Part shown: positions 34,439-43,188 of the stretch, one piece after another
How positions within the stretch are numbered: position 1 is the stretch's first letter
Layout: each line of letters begins with the position of its first letter
DNA from: G963665925 sp963678925
Lineage (GTDB): Bacteria; Bacillota; Clostridia; Peptostreptococcales; Acidaminobacteraceae
Assembly: GCA_963678925.1 (NCBI GenBank)
Contig: OY787533.1
Coordinates: 124,001 to 188,000, forward strand
Length of the DNA: 64,000 nucleotides
Reading direction: 5' to 3'
The notes under the pieces: generated by a model
Told to the model about the DNA's origin: nothing
Database searches by the model: none
Seen by the model: the letters and a program-made list of their open reading frames with translations, nothing else
Position numbers and translations under genes: made by a program

Positions 34439-35502
34439 CACATGCTCCTCATCTTACTAAAAATTATTATCATAAAAAATGGAACGCCTATGACAGATGT
34501 GACAAGACCAATCGGTAAAATAACGCCTCTAACTACGACTTTGCTCAATACAAATGCCGATGACATAACCACAGAACCTAAAAGCGCAGATAGTGGCATG
34601 AAAAACCTCTGGTCTTCACCTACTACCTGTCGCGCTATATGAGGGGCTATCAACCCAATAAAGCCAATAGTCCCAACAAAACTGACCGCCACTGCTGAAA
34701 GCAGGGATGTTATTAAAATAACTATCCGTCTCACTTTTCCGACATTTACACCTAAACTAGCCGCTTTTGTATCATCTAAAGTCATCGCAGTCAACTTCCA
34801 TGCATTTCGAAAGGCAATTGTAAAACATACTATAAGTACAGCAGATACAACATAGAATTTCAACCAAGTTGTTTTTAATAAACTGCCAAAACTCCAGAAA
34901 ATCAATCCCTGCAGCTGGTCTTCGTCTGCTACATACTGTAAAATCATTGTCATGGCACTGAACATAAAGTTCATCGCGACCCCAAACAATATGATTGCAT
35001 TCTTACTGATTTGCCTCTGCATTGAAAACAGATAAATACATATGGCTGCTAACAATGAGAAAATAAATGCGTTGCTCGTAACAGCTATCGTATCAGAAAC
35101 CTTCAGAACGCTTTGATTTAAAATGAGCCCCATGGCTGCTCCAAATGAAGCAGCCGAGGAGATCCCCAGGGTAAAAGGACTGGCAATGGGATTTCGGAGT
35201 ATTGTTTGAATCTGACATCCTCCAATTCCCAATGACGCACCGACCGCAACAGCCATAAGAGCCATCGGTAAACGTATGTCCCTAATGATCATGCCATTAT
35301 GTCCTTGTCCTAAATTTTCATCGATGAAGAGTACACGAATGATTTCATTTAAAGCTATATCTGAAGATCCAATCGAAATGTTTATAAGAAGTAAAACTAT
35401 AAGTGCTACCAAAAGAAGCACAATCCAGACGATTCTTTTTCGAACCATCTTATTATAGATTCTCCTGCTCTCAATTATCTCTTTTTCTACTTGATATTCC
35501 AC
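34438..35502 (-). CDS. FecCD-family permease of the cobalamin-controlled importer (BtuC-like)
   Basis: 354 residues from GTG 35502 with AGGAG upstream. About ten helices in the FecCD/BtuC pattern: 'DIRLPMALMAVAVGASLGIGGCQIQTILRNPIASPFTLGIS' is the conserved first half, and 'GFIGLIAPHIARQVVGEDQRFFMPLSALLGS' contains the coupling helix. It lies 28 nt after the binding-protein gene and overlaps the ATPase gene. Confidence 0.94.
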   Translation of the reverse strand: MEYQVEKEIIESRRIYNKMVRKRIVWIVLLLVALIVLLLINISIGSSDIALNEIIRVLFIDENLGQGHNGMIIRDIRLPMALMAVAVGASLGIGGCQIQTILRNPIASPFTLGISSAASFGAAMGLILNQSVLKVSDTIAVTSNAFIFSLLAAICIYLFSMQRQISKNAIILFGVAMNFMFSAMTMILQYVADEDQLQGLIFWSFGSLLKTTWLKFYVVSAVLIVCFTIAFRNAWKLTAMTLDDTKAASLGVNVGKVRRIVILITSLLSAVAVSFVGTIGFIGLIAPHIARQVVGEDQRFFMPLSALLGSVVMSSAFVLSKVVVRGVILPIGLVTSVIGVPFFMIIIFSKMRSM

Positions 35503-35530
35503 TTTTTCTCTCCTGATTAATTTCGAACCA

Positions 35531-37081
35531 TTAATTTATCTGTACGAACCATGTTGAAATATCCGTATCAAGAATCATGAACCTATTAAAGAACTCATCC
35601 AGCACAACTTCAGGATCTACTTCAGCAAACTCTTGTGGATACATTAATTTGGCCATTTTCAAAGTTGGGTAAAATGCATATATTTGTCTTGAAGTAGAAT
35701 GTGCAAACTCATACACATCCTTATTTCCCACTGCTTTTAGGTCCTTCCATCCCACTCTGTTTAGAATATCAAATACCGGCATCTTAGGTTCTTTTGTAAT
35801 ATCAAGCCAACCATCGTTAATACCACTTAGCATGATAAAATCTGGATCGGTTTCCAAAACGTATTCTGGATCTAATTGGCTGCTTGAACCATTAGCTGCT
35901 GCAGTCTCCAGTAGCAACCGATCTGCTATATTCTCACCCCCAGCAAGATTTATGACTGTACCCCAACCTTTTTTGCTAGTAGATGTTGATCCATATACCT
36001 CAGAATAACCAGACTTCTCGTAATATACTGTTGGCTTATCTGTTCTATTCATTAGATTTTTTGATGCAATAAGACCATACTGGTTATCAAGAAAGGAAGT
36101 GACTTCTGCAGCCCTTTCTTCAACTTCGAAAATCTGCCCCAACAAAGTCACTGTATCTTGTGCGGCATGTTCTAACTCTTTACCCGGAACATCAATCAAT
36201 ACAATTTTAATGCCTGCCTGGGCCAATTGATCTTCAACTTGCATTGCGTATTTATGTGCTGCCATTGCCGAATTGACAATCAATACATCCGGGTTCATCG
36301 ATAAGATCATTTCAAGATCAAAAGGTGCATTATGATCAGAAATTTGGCCAACATGCTCCATGTAATTTCCAACAACCGGTGTATATAGTTCTGCATATTT
36401 GTTAAGGCCATGTCCACCATCCTGTCCCGAACCAACTAACATTTCAAATGCCTCTTCGCCTTTAAGTGGAATAATATATTCTATAACATCCATAGTACTG
36501 ATTGCATAAGAGGAAATTGGCAAATCGATCGTTACCTTTCTTCCTTTTACATCCGTAACCGTAATAGAGTGTGTCGTTTCTACAACTTTAGGCATTTTTT
36601 CTTTATCAATAATTGGCAGAGGATAATCTTCTTCTCTCATTTTTTCAGTATAACCATATTCTCTTGGATCTAGATTCGCCAATTCTAAAGATTTCGCAAC
36701 TGCATTCATTACAGCATCACTTGAAATTGTCGCACCAGAAATACTATCCACATCAAGCGACTGATTCTCAACAATTCTATCTACTACTCTTTCAATAGCT
36801 AGAGTCCCTACACCCTCAGTGTCTTGATGTTCACCAACTTCAATATTAACAATTTCACCTTCAGCATTAAGTTCTGTTACAAGAGAAAGCATCCCATGAA
36901 AGGTCGACGCACTCCCTTCGTAATGACCCGCAAAAGAGACTTCAGTCTTTTTATCGTTGCTGCTGTCAACACCATTTACTGCACCATCAAGACTTTCCTC
37001 GTCGTTGCCACAACCGCACAAAGACACAAGTAGGATAATCATTAAAAATACTACCTTGAAATTTACTAATTTTTTTATCAT
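35531..37081 (-). CDS. lipoprotein fusing an FMN-binding domain to a BtuF/FepB-type substrate-binding protein
   Basis: 516 residues from ATG 37081 with GGGAGTGCGG upstream. A lipoprotein signal ends at 'SLCGC' (about C24). Residues about 50-130 form an FMN_bind domain: 'GHYEGSASTFHG' and 'VDSISGATISSDAV', the SGAT motif whose Thr (about T118) is the usual site of covalent FMN attachment by ApbE. From about residue 165 the Peripl_BP_2 fold begins ('YAISTMDVIEYIIPLKG', 'NPDVLIVNSAMAAHKYAMQ', 'GVINLAGGENIADR' region with a T-for-G variation). The usual protein has only the second part, so this is an unusual redox-equipped corrinoid receptor. No apbE gene is in the window. Confidence 0.9.
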   Translation of the reverse strand: MIKKLVNFKVVFLMIILLVSLCGCGNDEESLDGAVNGVDSSNDKKTEVSFAGHYEGSASTFHGMLSLVTELNAEGEIVNIEVGEHQDTEGVGTLAIERVVDRIVENQSLDVDSISGATISSDAVMNAVAKSLELANLDPREYGYTEKMREEDYPLPIIDKEKMPKVVETTHSITVTDVKGRKVTIDLPISSYAISTMDVIEYIIPLKGEEAFEMLVGSGQDGGHGLNKYAELYTPVVGNYMEHVGQISDHNAPFDLEMILSMNPDVLIVNSAMAAHKYAMQVEDQLAQAGIKIVLIDVPGKELEHAAQDTVTLLGQIFEVEERAAEVTSFLDNQYGLIASKNLMNRTDKPTVYYEKSGYSEVYGSTSTSKKGWGTVINLAGGENIADRLLLETAAANGSSSQLDPEYVLETDPDFIMLSGINDGWLDITKEPKMPVFDILNRVGWKDLKAVGNKDVYEFAHSTSRQIYAFYPTLKMAKLMYPQEFAEVDPEVVLDEFFNRFMILDTDISTWFVQIN

Positions 37082-37148
37082 TTTCCGCACTCCCATTCTT
37101 TCATTCTAGTTGTTCAGGTATCCCTCTTTAAAAAACTGCAAAAAAAAA

Positions 37149-37172
37149 CGCCTATTCTACAGAATAAACGCT
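37149..37172 (-). terminator. terminator of the cobalamin riboswitch leader
   Basis: On the minus strand AGCGTTTATTCT pairs with AGAATAGGCG across a GTAG loop (with G-U pairs), followed by nine T, between the riboswitch and the binding-protein gene. It is well placed as the riboswitch-controlled terminator. Confidence 0.7.
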
Positions 37173-37214
37173 ATCTAAAACAAATCGATATCGTACCACC
37201 CCTATCTTCCGTAG

Positions 37215-37378
37215 AGTTCCATGGTGATTAACAGGCAGGTATTCTGGCTCAAGCGTCATCACATGTTTTCCCTTCCCGATTGCTCAGTGGCTATGAAAAC
37301 ATATTCTTCTTTTACAGCGGCGGGACCGCGTGGGATTTTCACCCACTTCCCTTTTCATCAAATTAATGAACCTGATAG
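37215..37378 (-). promoter_or_regulatory. cobalamin (adenosylcobalamin-type) riboswitch
   Basis: Read on the minus strand the order is right for the class: 'ATCAGGTTCATTAA', 'GGGAAGTGGGTGAAAATCCCAC', 'GCGGTCCCGCCGCTGTAA', 'GCCACTGAGCAATCGGGAAGG' (the J6/3-type 'GCCACTG' and 'GGGAAGG' boxes) and a B12 box 'GAGCCAGAATACCTGCCTG'. It precedes the binding protein-permease-ATPase operon and should switch it off when cobalamin is plentiful. Confidence 0.95.
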
Positions 37379-37425
37379 AAATATTAAATTATATTGCTAC
37401 ATTCAGACTAAATGAAGTTAAATAA

Positions 37426-37833
37426 TCAAAGCTTAGGATTCAATTCTTCTACGTATGGCTTAATGTCCAGTACAGGTGTTCCATCAAGCATGTCCACACC
37501 TTCAAACTCAATAATACTGCCCTGCACATCAAGATACTTAACAATTGTCATACCTATACCATTGGGCCGATTCGGAGATCTCAGCGAGAACAGACCTTTT
37601 TCTTCTCCTGTCTTTCCAGATACTTGCCTTAGTGTATAACCTTCTGACTTATGAAAATAGAAGAATATTACACCATAATCTCCGGCATGAATGTCCCGAG
37701 CCCCCTCAGTATACTCTTCAAGGATTTCTAATTTTGCAGTCTTATTCTCTGAATAAATGCTCTGTCGCGGAATATCTTTTTTTTCTCTATAGTGTGACCT
37801 AATATAACCGATAGGTGTCATCTGAATATCCAT
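37426..37833 (-). CDS. trmO: TrmO-family tRNA t6A37 N-methyltransferase (TsaA-like)
   Basis: 135 residues, the size of the conserved TsaA/TrmO domain alone. 'MTPIGYIRSHYREKKDIPRQ' at the start and 'LFSLRSPNRPNGIGMTIVKYLDV' plus 'VDMLDGTPVLDIKPYV' are the family signatures. TrmO uses S-adenosylmethionine to methylate t6A at position 37 of certain tRNAs; shorter members are also called tRNA-Thr methyltransferase-like. It starts 2 nt after the MarR gene, in one operon, which is unusual for a tRNA-modifying enzyme. Confidence 0.88.
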   Translation of the reverse strand: MDIQMTPIGYIRSHYREKKDIPRQSIYSENKTAKLEILEEYTEGARDIHAGDYGVIFFYFHKSEGYTLRQVSGKTGEEKGLFSLRSPNRPNGIGMTIVKYLDVQGSIIEFEGVDMLDGTPVLDIKPYVEELNPKL

Positions 37834-37835
37834 AT

Positions 37836-38285
37836 TTATTCGTCCTTTCCTGCTCTTTCTGACATGATGTTATCAGCCATTCTATGCAATAAGTCTAAGA
37901 AAATCTCTTCCTCATCGTCTGTAAAATCCTTAACTAGAACTTTGTTCAAATCTTTAAAAACCATATGAAACTCTGCTTCAAACATACGTGATTTTTTCGT
38001 TACATAAACACGTTTCTTTCTCAAATCATTCAAGTCTTCAGTTCTTTCTACATAACCTTCTGATTCTAACGCTTTCAATGCTCTGGCAGTATTCGCCTTA
38101 TCCATATGCAAGATTTGCGTCAAAGATTCCTGTGTTAATCCATCATTGTTGAACAGAAGTTCTGTTAAGTACATCCACTGACCCCTGCCAATTTTATATT
38201 TTTTAATTCTCTCTCCAATATAAGATTGACTACATCTATATATGGCCGATAAGGCTCGAATACAGGATTTCTTTCTTTTATACAT
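37836..38285 (-). CDS. MarR-family regulator in an operon with TrmO
   Basis: 149 residues from ATG 38285, with a weak GGGTGAT site; longer starts upstream lack one. The winged helix reads 'LTQESLTQILHMDKANTARALKALESEGYVERTEDLNDLRKKRVYVT', the MarR pattern with its wing, split here by domain boundaries. The protein ends with a dimerisation helix ('EIFLDLLHRMADNIM'). Its target is not obvious apart from its own operon. Confidence 0.9.
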   Translation of the reverse strand: MYKRKKSCIRALSAIYRCSQSYIGERIKKYKIGRGQWMYLTELLFNNDGLTQESLTQILHMDKANTARALKALESEGYVERTEDLNDLRKKRVYVTKKSRMFEAEFHMVFKDLNKVLVKDFTDDEEEIFLDLLHRMADNIMSERAGKDE

Positions 38286-38381
38286 CAATATCACCCACAT
38301 CATGTTAACACACATTCATTGACTTATCAACGAATTGTATTAAGTAGTACAATGGGCCAATTAACTAATTGGAGTATTCTA

Positions 38382-38633
38382 ATCTTCATTTTTAAAGCGG
38401 CACTCAAACCCCTCAATTTTCAACAAATGGTCGCTATCTCATGTACTTAGACGCTCGGACATCCCAGGATCATCGCTGCCACGGTACGACTCAGTTCCTT
38501 CTTATTTTTATCAGTATCTTTTGTACTGTTCAATTTGATATATAGCATTTTTTCCACGTTCTACTACTAATTAATAAATGTATCACGTATTTGGTGATAA
38601 TTCGACTGCAAATCGCATCCTAATAAATCTTCT
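38382..38633. repeat. dispersed repeat, copy C
   Basis: About 252 nt matching copy B from 32436 to 32690; the hairpin part is absent. It shares 'AAAGCGGCACTCAAAC', 'CTTAGACGCTCGGACATCCCA' and 'CTAATTAATAAATGTATCACGT' with copy B. The region 38286-38840 otherwise shows no gene; AT-rich sequence at 38640-38780 contains no supported frame. Confidence 0.8.
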
Positions 38634-38840
38634 AGAGATTAATTCAATTTCAAATTTGATATGAGCTGTTCTTTCGTATATGGATTGTCTCCGCTTTCTA
38701 AAGAACAAGCTGATTTACTTTGCTAAAAAGCTAAATTTGTAGACGCTATTTCTTATTACTAACTCATGGGGTTACAACTTGATTATAGCAGGACAAAAAA
38801 GGATTTCAGTTACTGTTTATGCCTGCCTGGTCAGCAAAGT

Positions 38841-38880
38841 GTAACTTAAGTTACGCTTTGTTTTTCTAAATCATGCTATA
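38841..38880 (+). promoter_or_regulatory. promoter of the split permease with a 14-bp palindrome
   Basis: GTAACTTAAGTTAC (38841-38854) is a perfect palindrome, nearly extended by AAAG and CTTT on the flanks. A -10-like TGCTATATT lies at 38872-38880. The shape GTAAC-N4-GTTAC resembles sites of Crp/Fnr-family regulators such as HcpR of clostridia; that link is tentative and no such regulator is in the window. Confidence 0.5.
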
Positions 38881-38918
38881 TTGAACTTGTAAACGGTCAA
38901 AATATTGGAGGTGCTCTA

Positions 38919-39401
38919 TTGAACACAGGTTTATATGCAGTATCAATTAGCTTACTATTGATTTCATACGCTAAAGACAAACAGAAGACTAAGATGGCTT
39001 TAAAGAAATCATGGAAGGCTCTCGAAAACATCCTTGCGGAGTTTCTCACTGTAATACTGGTCGTCGGCATTTTAATGGCTGCTATCAATCCCGATATTAT
39101 ATCAAAAGTTATCGGAACACACTCCGGCTGGATTGGTGTACTTATGGCCGCAATTGTTGGCTCCATCACACTCATACCGGGTTTCGTCGCTTTTCCGACG
39201 GCTTCTTTACTTCTAGAAGGTGGCGCAGGCTATATGCAAATTGGTGCATTTGTCTCCACTCTTATGATGGTTGGTGTTGTGACTCTTCCAGTTGAAGTGA
39301 AATACTTTGGAAGAAAAACGACTTATCTTAGAAATGGACTTGCCTTTCTATTTTCATTTATAGTCGCATGGGGCATAAATATTGGGGTGAACTTATTATG
39401 A
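38919..39401 (+). CDS. split permease, first half (ArsP/YraQ-like DUF318)
   Basis: 160 residues from TTG 38919, 6 nt after GGAGG. About four helices. 'AEFLTVILVVGILMAAINPDIISKVIG', 'GSITLIPGFVAFPTASLLLEGG' and 'STLMMVGVVTLPVEVKYFGRK' are typical of one half of the ArsP_1/DUF318 permease family. It is translationally coupled (ATGA overlap) to the second half. Relatives export organoarsenicals or other thiol-reactive compounds, but the cargo here is not known. Confidence 0.78.
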   Translation: MNTGLYAVSISLLLISYAKDKQKTKMALKKSWKALENILAEFLTVILVVGILMAAINPDIISKVIGTHSGWIGVLMAAIVGSITLIPGFVAFPTASLLLEGGAGYMQIGAFVSTLMMVGVVTLPVEVKYFGRKTTYLRNGLAFLFSFIVAWGINIGVNLL

Positions 39402-39934
39402 AAAATAAGAAAAACAAGTACACAGGTGTTTTCATTTCAACACTTATACTCATTGTTCTGATTATTACGAGACCAAACATTGGCTGGAAAGCCGCTGAAG
39501 TAACTGCATACTCATTAAAAGAAATGCTCACCGTCATACCGCCCATTTTCCTGCTTCTTGGACTTCTTGACATATGGATTTCCAAGGATACAATGGTCAA
39601 ATACATGGGAGAAGGCTCTGGTCTAAAGGGGATTGTCTTATCATTTTTTATCGGCTCAGCTGCTGCGGGACCGCTCTATGGAGCATTTCCTGTTGCTGCG
39701 GTATTCATGAAAAAGGGTGTATCCCTGACCAATGTTCTCATTTTCATTGGCGCATGGTCCACAACGAAAATCCCTATGTTTCTATTTGAAATGGCATCAC
39801 TGGGGCCTGTATTTGCTATAACACGACTCATCATTGATATTCCAGGTATCATCCTCATTGCTTATTTTCTAAATGGGTTACTAAAGCATCATGAAAAGAA
39901 GGCGATTTATGAACAGGTCAAATCGATAGCCTGA
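39398..39934 (+). CDS. split permease, second half (ArsP/YraQ-like DUF318)
   Basis: 178 residues from ATG 39398, overlapping the previous stop by 4 nt, with GGGGTGA upstream. Four or five helices; 'FLLLGLLDIWISKDTMVKYMGEGSG' and 'GSAAAGPLYGAFPVAAVFMKKG' (a Pro/Gly-rich re-entrant loop) mirror the first half, so the two proteins form one inverted-repeat permease. The loop 'GAWSTTKIPMFLFEMASLG' also fits. A bidirectional terminator follows. Confidence 0.78.
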   Translation: MKNKKNKYTGVFISTLILIVLIITRPNIGWKAAEVTAYSLKEMLTVIPPIFLLLGLLDIWISKDTMVKYMGEGSGLKGIVLSFFIGSAAAGPLYGAFPVAAVFMKKGVSLTNVLIFIGAWSTTKIPMFLFEMASLGPVFAITRLIIDIPGIILIAYFLNGLLKHHEKKAIYEQVKSIA

Positions 39935-39974
39935 TTGTAAAGCCTATGAAAATAATAGCCTTTTGCTAATTGAA

Positions 39975-40018
39975 AAGACCTTGACTGAGTACTTCATGCG
40001 CTTCTCTGTCAAGGTCTT
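39975..40018. terminator. bidirectional terminator
   Basis: AAGACCTTGAC (39975-39985) pairs with GTCAAGGTCTT (40008-40018) between the convergent permease and GGDEF genes. Confidence 0.75.
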
Positions 40019-40038
40019 CATATAATTACGATAAGTGT

Positions 40039-41178
40039 CTAATGCTTTCTAAGATTTCTTTTGTGTGTCTTCTCTTCATACATCTTATTGTCAAGCGCTT
40101 CAAAAAACACTGGCAGAGTGCCATACTTCTCTGGATTGAAAACATCCCCACCACTGCTGATACTCAGACTGTATCCATTTCTGGATAGCTGGTTAAAGTT
40201 CCTTACCTTTTCAGTCAAGCGTTCTTTTATTACTTCTATTTCTTCTGGATTTTTGACTTCAATGACAGCTGCAAACTCATCTCCACCGATTCGTGCAATA
40301 AAATCATTTTTCCTAAAGCTTTCTCTGATGATTTGACTCATTTCAACAAGGGCTTTATCTCCGGTTTGGTGACCAAAAGTATCGTTAATATCTTTAAACC
40401 GGTCCATATCCATCATGAACCCTGCAATCAGTCGGTCATCCTTTTTCCACTTTCTCCAGTCATCCAAATGATAGTCAAAAGACCTTCGATTGTTCAGTCC
40501 AGTTAAAAAATCCGTGTCGAATTCTTTTGATTGAATGAACACATAAATTATGAGTATTGAGATGGAAAGAGACGGCCATAGGGTGACCATTCCATAAATA
40601 AATGTTTGCAGCAGTCCCCCTATCATAGGTGGAAGGGCAAACACCTGAAGTGCCAGCCATTCTTGGCGCGGTATTCGATCGCGATTCAAAAAAATAATGA
40701 CAAAAGCAATACCCGTATATGAGAATGCAAATAGAGGGACCAGTAAAAACCACGCGCCACGCTGGTAGCTATTTCCCTCACCAATTAAATATAAATACCC
40801 ACCCCAGATACTTGCCAAAGATAAGGCAACATTGATTAGGACTGGAACAAGGCCTACAGCACTCATTTTTTTAAAGGATCTCATGTCATGATAGATGAAA
40901 TCATGCACATAGAGTAGCCATAAGAATCCTGGTACAGGATTCAAACTGTAAAACACCATTGTAAGAAATGATTGACTCACATAGACCCATTCTCCCGGAA
41001 CATCGTACAGAAAAATGGAAATGGAATCAAGCCCTAGCAGTAGGGCATTTATAATCAAAATGTATATAAAAATTCGGTCCCTTAACCGACTGGTATCTGT
41101 ATGCTTCTGTGCGCCCTTGTAAACAATCAGAAGAACAAACAAGGCAAAAATATTAGACTGTATCGTATATTCTATCAT
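40039..41178 (-). CDS. membrane diguanylate cyclase (GGDEF)
   Basis: 379 residues from ATG 41178, with AAGGAG 6 nt upstream. Seven or eight hydrophobic helices fill residues 5-215, a putative 7TM-like sensor ('FIYILIINALLLGLDSISIFLY'). The GGDEF domain follows: 'TDFLTGLNNRRSFDYHLDDWRK', 'GFMMDMDRFKDINDTFGHQTGDKALVEMS' and the canonical active site 'ARIGGDEFAAVIE'. All catalytic residues are present, so it should make c-di-GMP in response to an unknown membrane signal. Confidence 0.93.
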   Translation of the reverse strand: MIEYTIQSNIFALFVLLIVYKGAQKHTDTSRLRDRIFIYILIINALLLGLDSISIFLYDVPGEWVYVSQSFLTMVFYSLNPVPGFLWLLYVHDFIYHDMRSFKKMSAVGLVPVLINVALSLASIWGGYLYLIGEGNSYQRGAWFLLVPLFAFSYTGIAFVIIFLNRDRIPRQEWLALQVFALPPMIGGLLQTFIYGMVTLWPSLSISILIIYVFIQSKEFDTDFLTGLNNRRSFDYHLDDWRKWKKDDRLIAGFMMDMDRFKDINDTFGHQTGDKALVEMSQIIRESFRKNDFIARIGGDEFAAVIEVKNPEEIEVIKERLTEKVRNFNQLSRNGYSLSISSGGDVFNPEKYGTLPVFFEALDNKMYEEKTHKRNLRKH

Positions 41179-41442
41179 CCGATACTCCTTTATTAATGAA
41201 TCACATGGTTTTAAATCACAAGTTTTCCAACACTGCAATATATTGAACTAGAAATATTTAGAATTAGCAATATTATACCATTATTACCGGATAAATCTTA
41301 TACAAACATTGCGGCTGTCGTAAGTGCTGTACGTAATTCGATTCATTTTTCTGTTCAAATAAAATAAGCCAGATCAAGGTATCTTCTCCTTGCTCCAGCT
41401 TACTTCTTTTATCTACAATGCTTTTTCGTCTATTTTGATTAC

Positions 41443-41682
41443 TTACTTCAATCCCTTAATAAACTGACTTTCAGCAGCACAGAAGGCGTCCCATTCACTC
41501 GTGAATTCATCACTACTAAGAAATACTTTGAAGGCTTCTTGATTCATACCAAGCTTGATACGCATGAAGTCATGTGCATCGTCGAGAGCTTCAAAGACAA
41601 GGCCATTTTGCACGATCATACGTGCTTCTTCTGGATATAAATCAGAAAATGCTTCTTTCAATCTTTTCAAATAATCTTCCAT
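41443..41682 (-). CDS. hypothetical protein, 79 residues
   Basis: A small, acidic, helical protein: 'MEDYLKRLKEAFSDLYPEEARMIVQNGLVFEALDDAHDFM', split in description at 'RMIV', with aromatic residues near the end ('SEWDAFCAAESQFIKGLK'). GGAG precedes the ATG at 41682. No signal peptide, membrane segment or known motif. It lies between the GGDEF gene and a GNAT fragment with its own short upstream region. Function unknown. Confidence 0.6.
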   Translation of the reverse strand: MEDYLKRLKEAFSDLYPEEARMIVQNGLVFEALDDAHDFMRIKLGMNQEAFKVFLSSDEFTSEWDAFCAAESQFIKGLK

Positions 41683-41819
41683 TAAAATACTCCTTCTCTG
41701 GACATAAGCACGTGTCAGACATTTATGATCTTCAAACCATCATTCTAAGATTAAAGAGAGGCTGATTCTCATAACCTTATTATTCTAGCACGCTTTGAAT
41801 TATTCAAAAAGCATATCTC

Positions 41820-42071
41820 CTAAAATAATTTTTCCATTACAAGTCCTGTCAAAGATTTACCCCAGTCATCAATCTTATAAGTGCTCTTCTGTTTAAAACC
41901 AGCTTTCTCGTAGAGTTGAATGGCTTTCTCCTGCTCCTTTGTCGTTTCCAGAAAAATCGATTTGAACTTACCGGCAGTTGCATAGGCCATAGCTTCATCA
42001 AAGAGTCTTTTACCGAGCCCCATTCCTCGATATTCAGGACTAACCAGCAGGCATTGCCATACTGACTTCAA
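41820..42071 (-). pseudogene. 5'-truncated GNAT acetyltransferase
   Basis: The remaining 83 codons are the acetyl-CoA-binding half of a GNAT fold: 'CLLVSPEYRGMGLGKRLFDEA' (motif A, RGxGLG), 'KSIFLETTKEQEKAIQLYEKAGFKQ' (motif B). The first two strands and helices that bind the acceptor are missing. The only start is a TTG with a poorly spaced GGTGAG, and the zinc-ribbon gene ends just upstream. Non-functional as it stands. Confidence 0.7.
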
Positions 42072-42114
42072 AATCTCACCATTATTCTATTGGCGGCTTA
42101 TTATTATCCCATTG

Positions 42115-43188
42115 CTATAGTGCGTTCCCACAGCGTCCACAAAACTTCGCATGTGGCGCTAAGGTATTTCCGCAGTTTTTACAAAACTTCGCTGAAGTCT
42201 CGCTCTTATTTCTATTTAGTCCCTCTACTTCATATGCTCTTGCAGCAGAGGATCCACCACCGGCACCGGCAAACGCCATTTCACCTGTGTAAACTTGATT
42301 CCCACCTTTATTAAACAATTCTTTGAATTTATCTGATAATCCACATAGTTTAGAGTACAAGTCATACGTAATTTCAGTACTTGGGGCAACTTCCATATAG
42401 GATACCATCGTACGTGTTAAAATCCAGCTGTCTACAAATGCGTATTTCAAACTATAGGCAATACCCACCGCAATTATAAAGGCAATCTCAGACCCTACAC
42501 CGAGAATATCAAAAACACTGCCTAATGCAGCAAGAACAACAAATATGCTTATAAGGAGTAGAATAACTACAATCCCCGTAGTAATAGCCGCGTCTTTGAG
42601 CAGCTTTTTCCAGTTTTGAGCATAGATCACGACACCATCAGCAGCACTTTTGAATGGATCTTGCTCTTCATTTAGAAAGACATATCCTAAACAACATTCG
42701 TCAATGTAACCCAGTGATAACTCAAGGAAAAAGTTTATAAAGGTCACTATCAAACCCAGACCAGGGATTACGTCTAAAAATCCACCTAATTTTCCAACCG
42801 CGCGTTGAATCTGCTTCACCGATCCAGCAACCAGTTTGTCAATTCCAAAGAATACATTTGATGTACCAAATCTATTTTGTACCTTCTCCTTTGCGTACGC
42901 AAAAGACTGTTCTGGTACCTGGCCAGTTTGAATCGCCTCAGTTAAGACCGCAATATGTCCCGCTTTAACAATATATCCTGCATAGTGCATTAGCAAAAAT
43001 CTAATTGTCCCTATTACAGCAAATCCTACTGCAAGAAATGCATATAATAAGAAATACAGGTCAAACACTATAAACACTTTCCATAAAATGATAATAATAA
43101 TTGCTGATAAAAATACTGTAGCTAAGGATAACCCTAACTTTATCAAGTTAAACTTCATTGTTTTAAAATAGAGATTATTGGCCGTCAT
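42115..43188 (-). CDS. zinc-ribbon membrane protein, 357 residues
   Basis: ATG 43188 overlaps the previous gene by 14 nt, with CAGGTG upstream. Two N-terminal helices (about 15-60), two or more in the middle ('GLIVTFINFFLELSLGYID', 'TGIVVILLLISIFVVLAALGSVF', 'IAFIIAVGIAYSLKYAF') and a Gly-rich linker lead to a C-terminal zinc ribbon with two CxxC pairs, 'CKNCGNTLAPHAKFCGRCG'. The membrane part resembles no family I can name. It forms an operon with another zinc-ribbon protein, suggesting a two-component membrane assembly. Confidence 0.72.
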   Translation of the reverse strand: MTANNLYFKTMKFNLIKLGLSLATVFLSAIIIIILWKVFIVFDLYFLLYAFLAVGFAVIGTIRFLLMHYAGYIVKAGHIAVLTEAIQTGQVPEQSFAYAKEKVQNRFGTSNVFFGIDKLVAGSVKQIQRAVGKLGGFLDVIPGLGLIVTFINFFLELSLGYIDECCLGYVFLNEEQDPFKSAADGVVIYAQNWKKLLKDAAITTGIVVILLLISIFVVLAALGSVFDILGVGSEIAFIIAVGIAYSLKYAFVDSWILTRTMVSYMEVAPSTEITYDLYSKLCGLSDKFKELFNKGGNQVYTGEMAFAGAGGGSSAARAYEVEGLNRNKSETSAKFCKNCGNTLAPHAKFCGRCGNAL

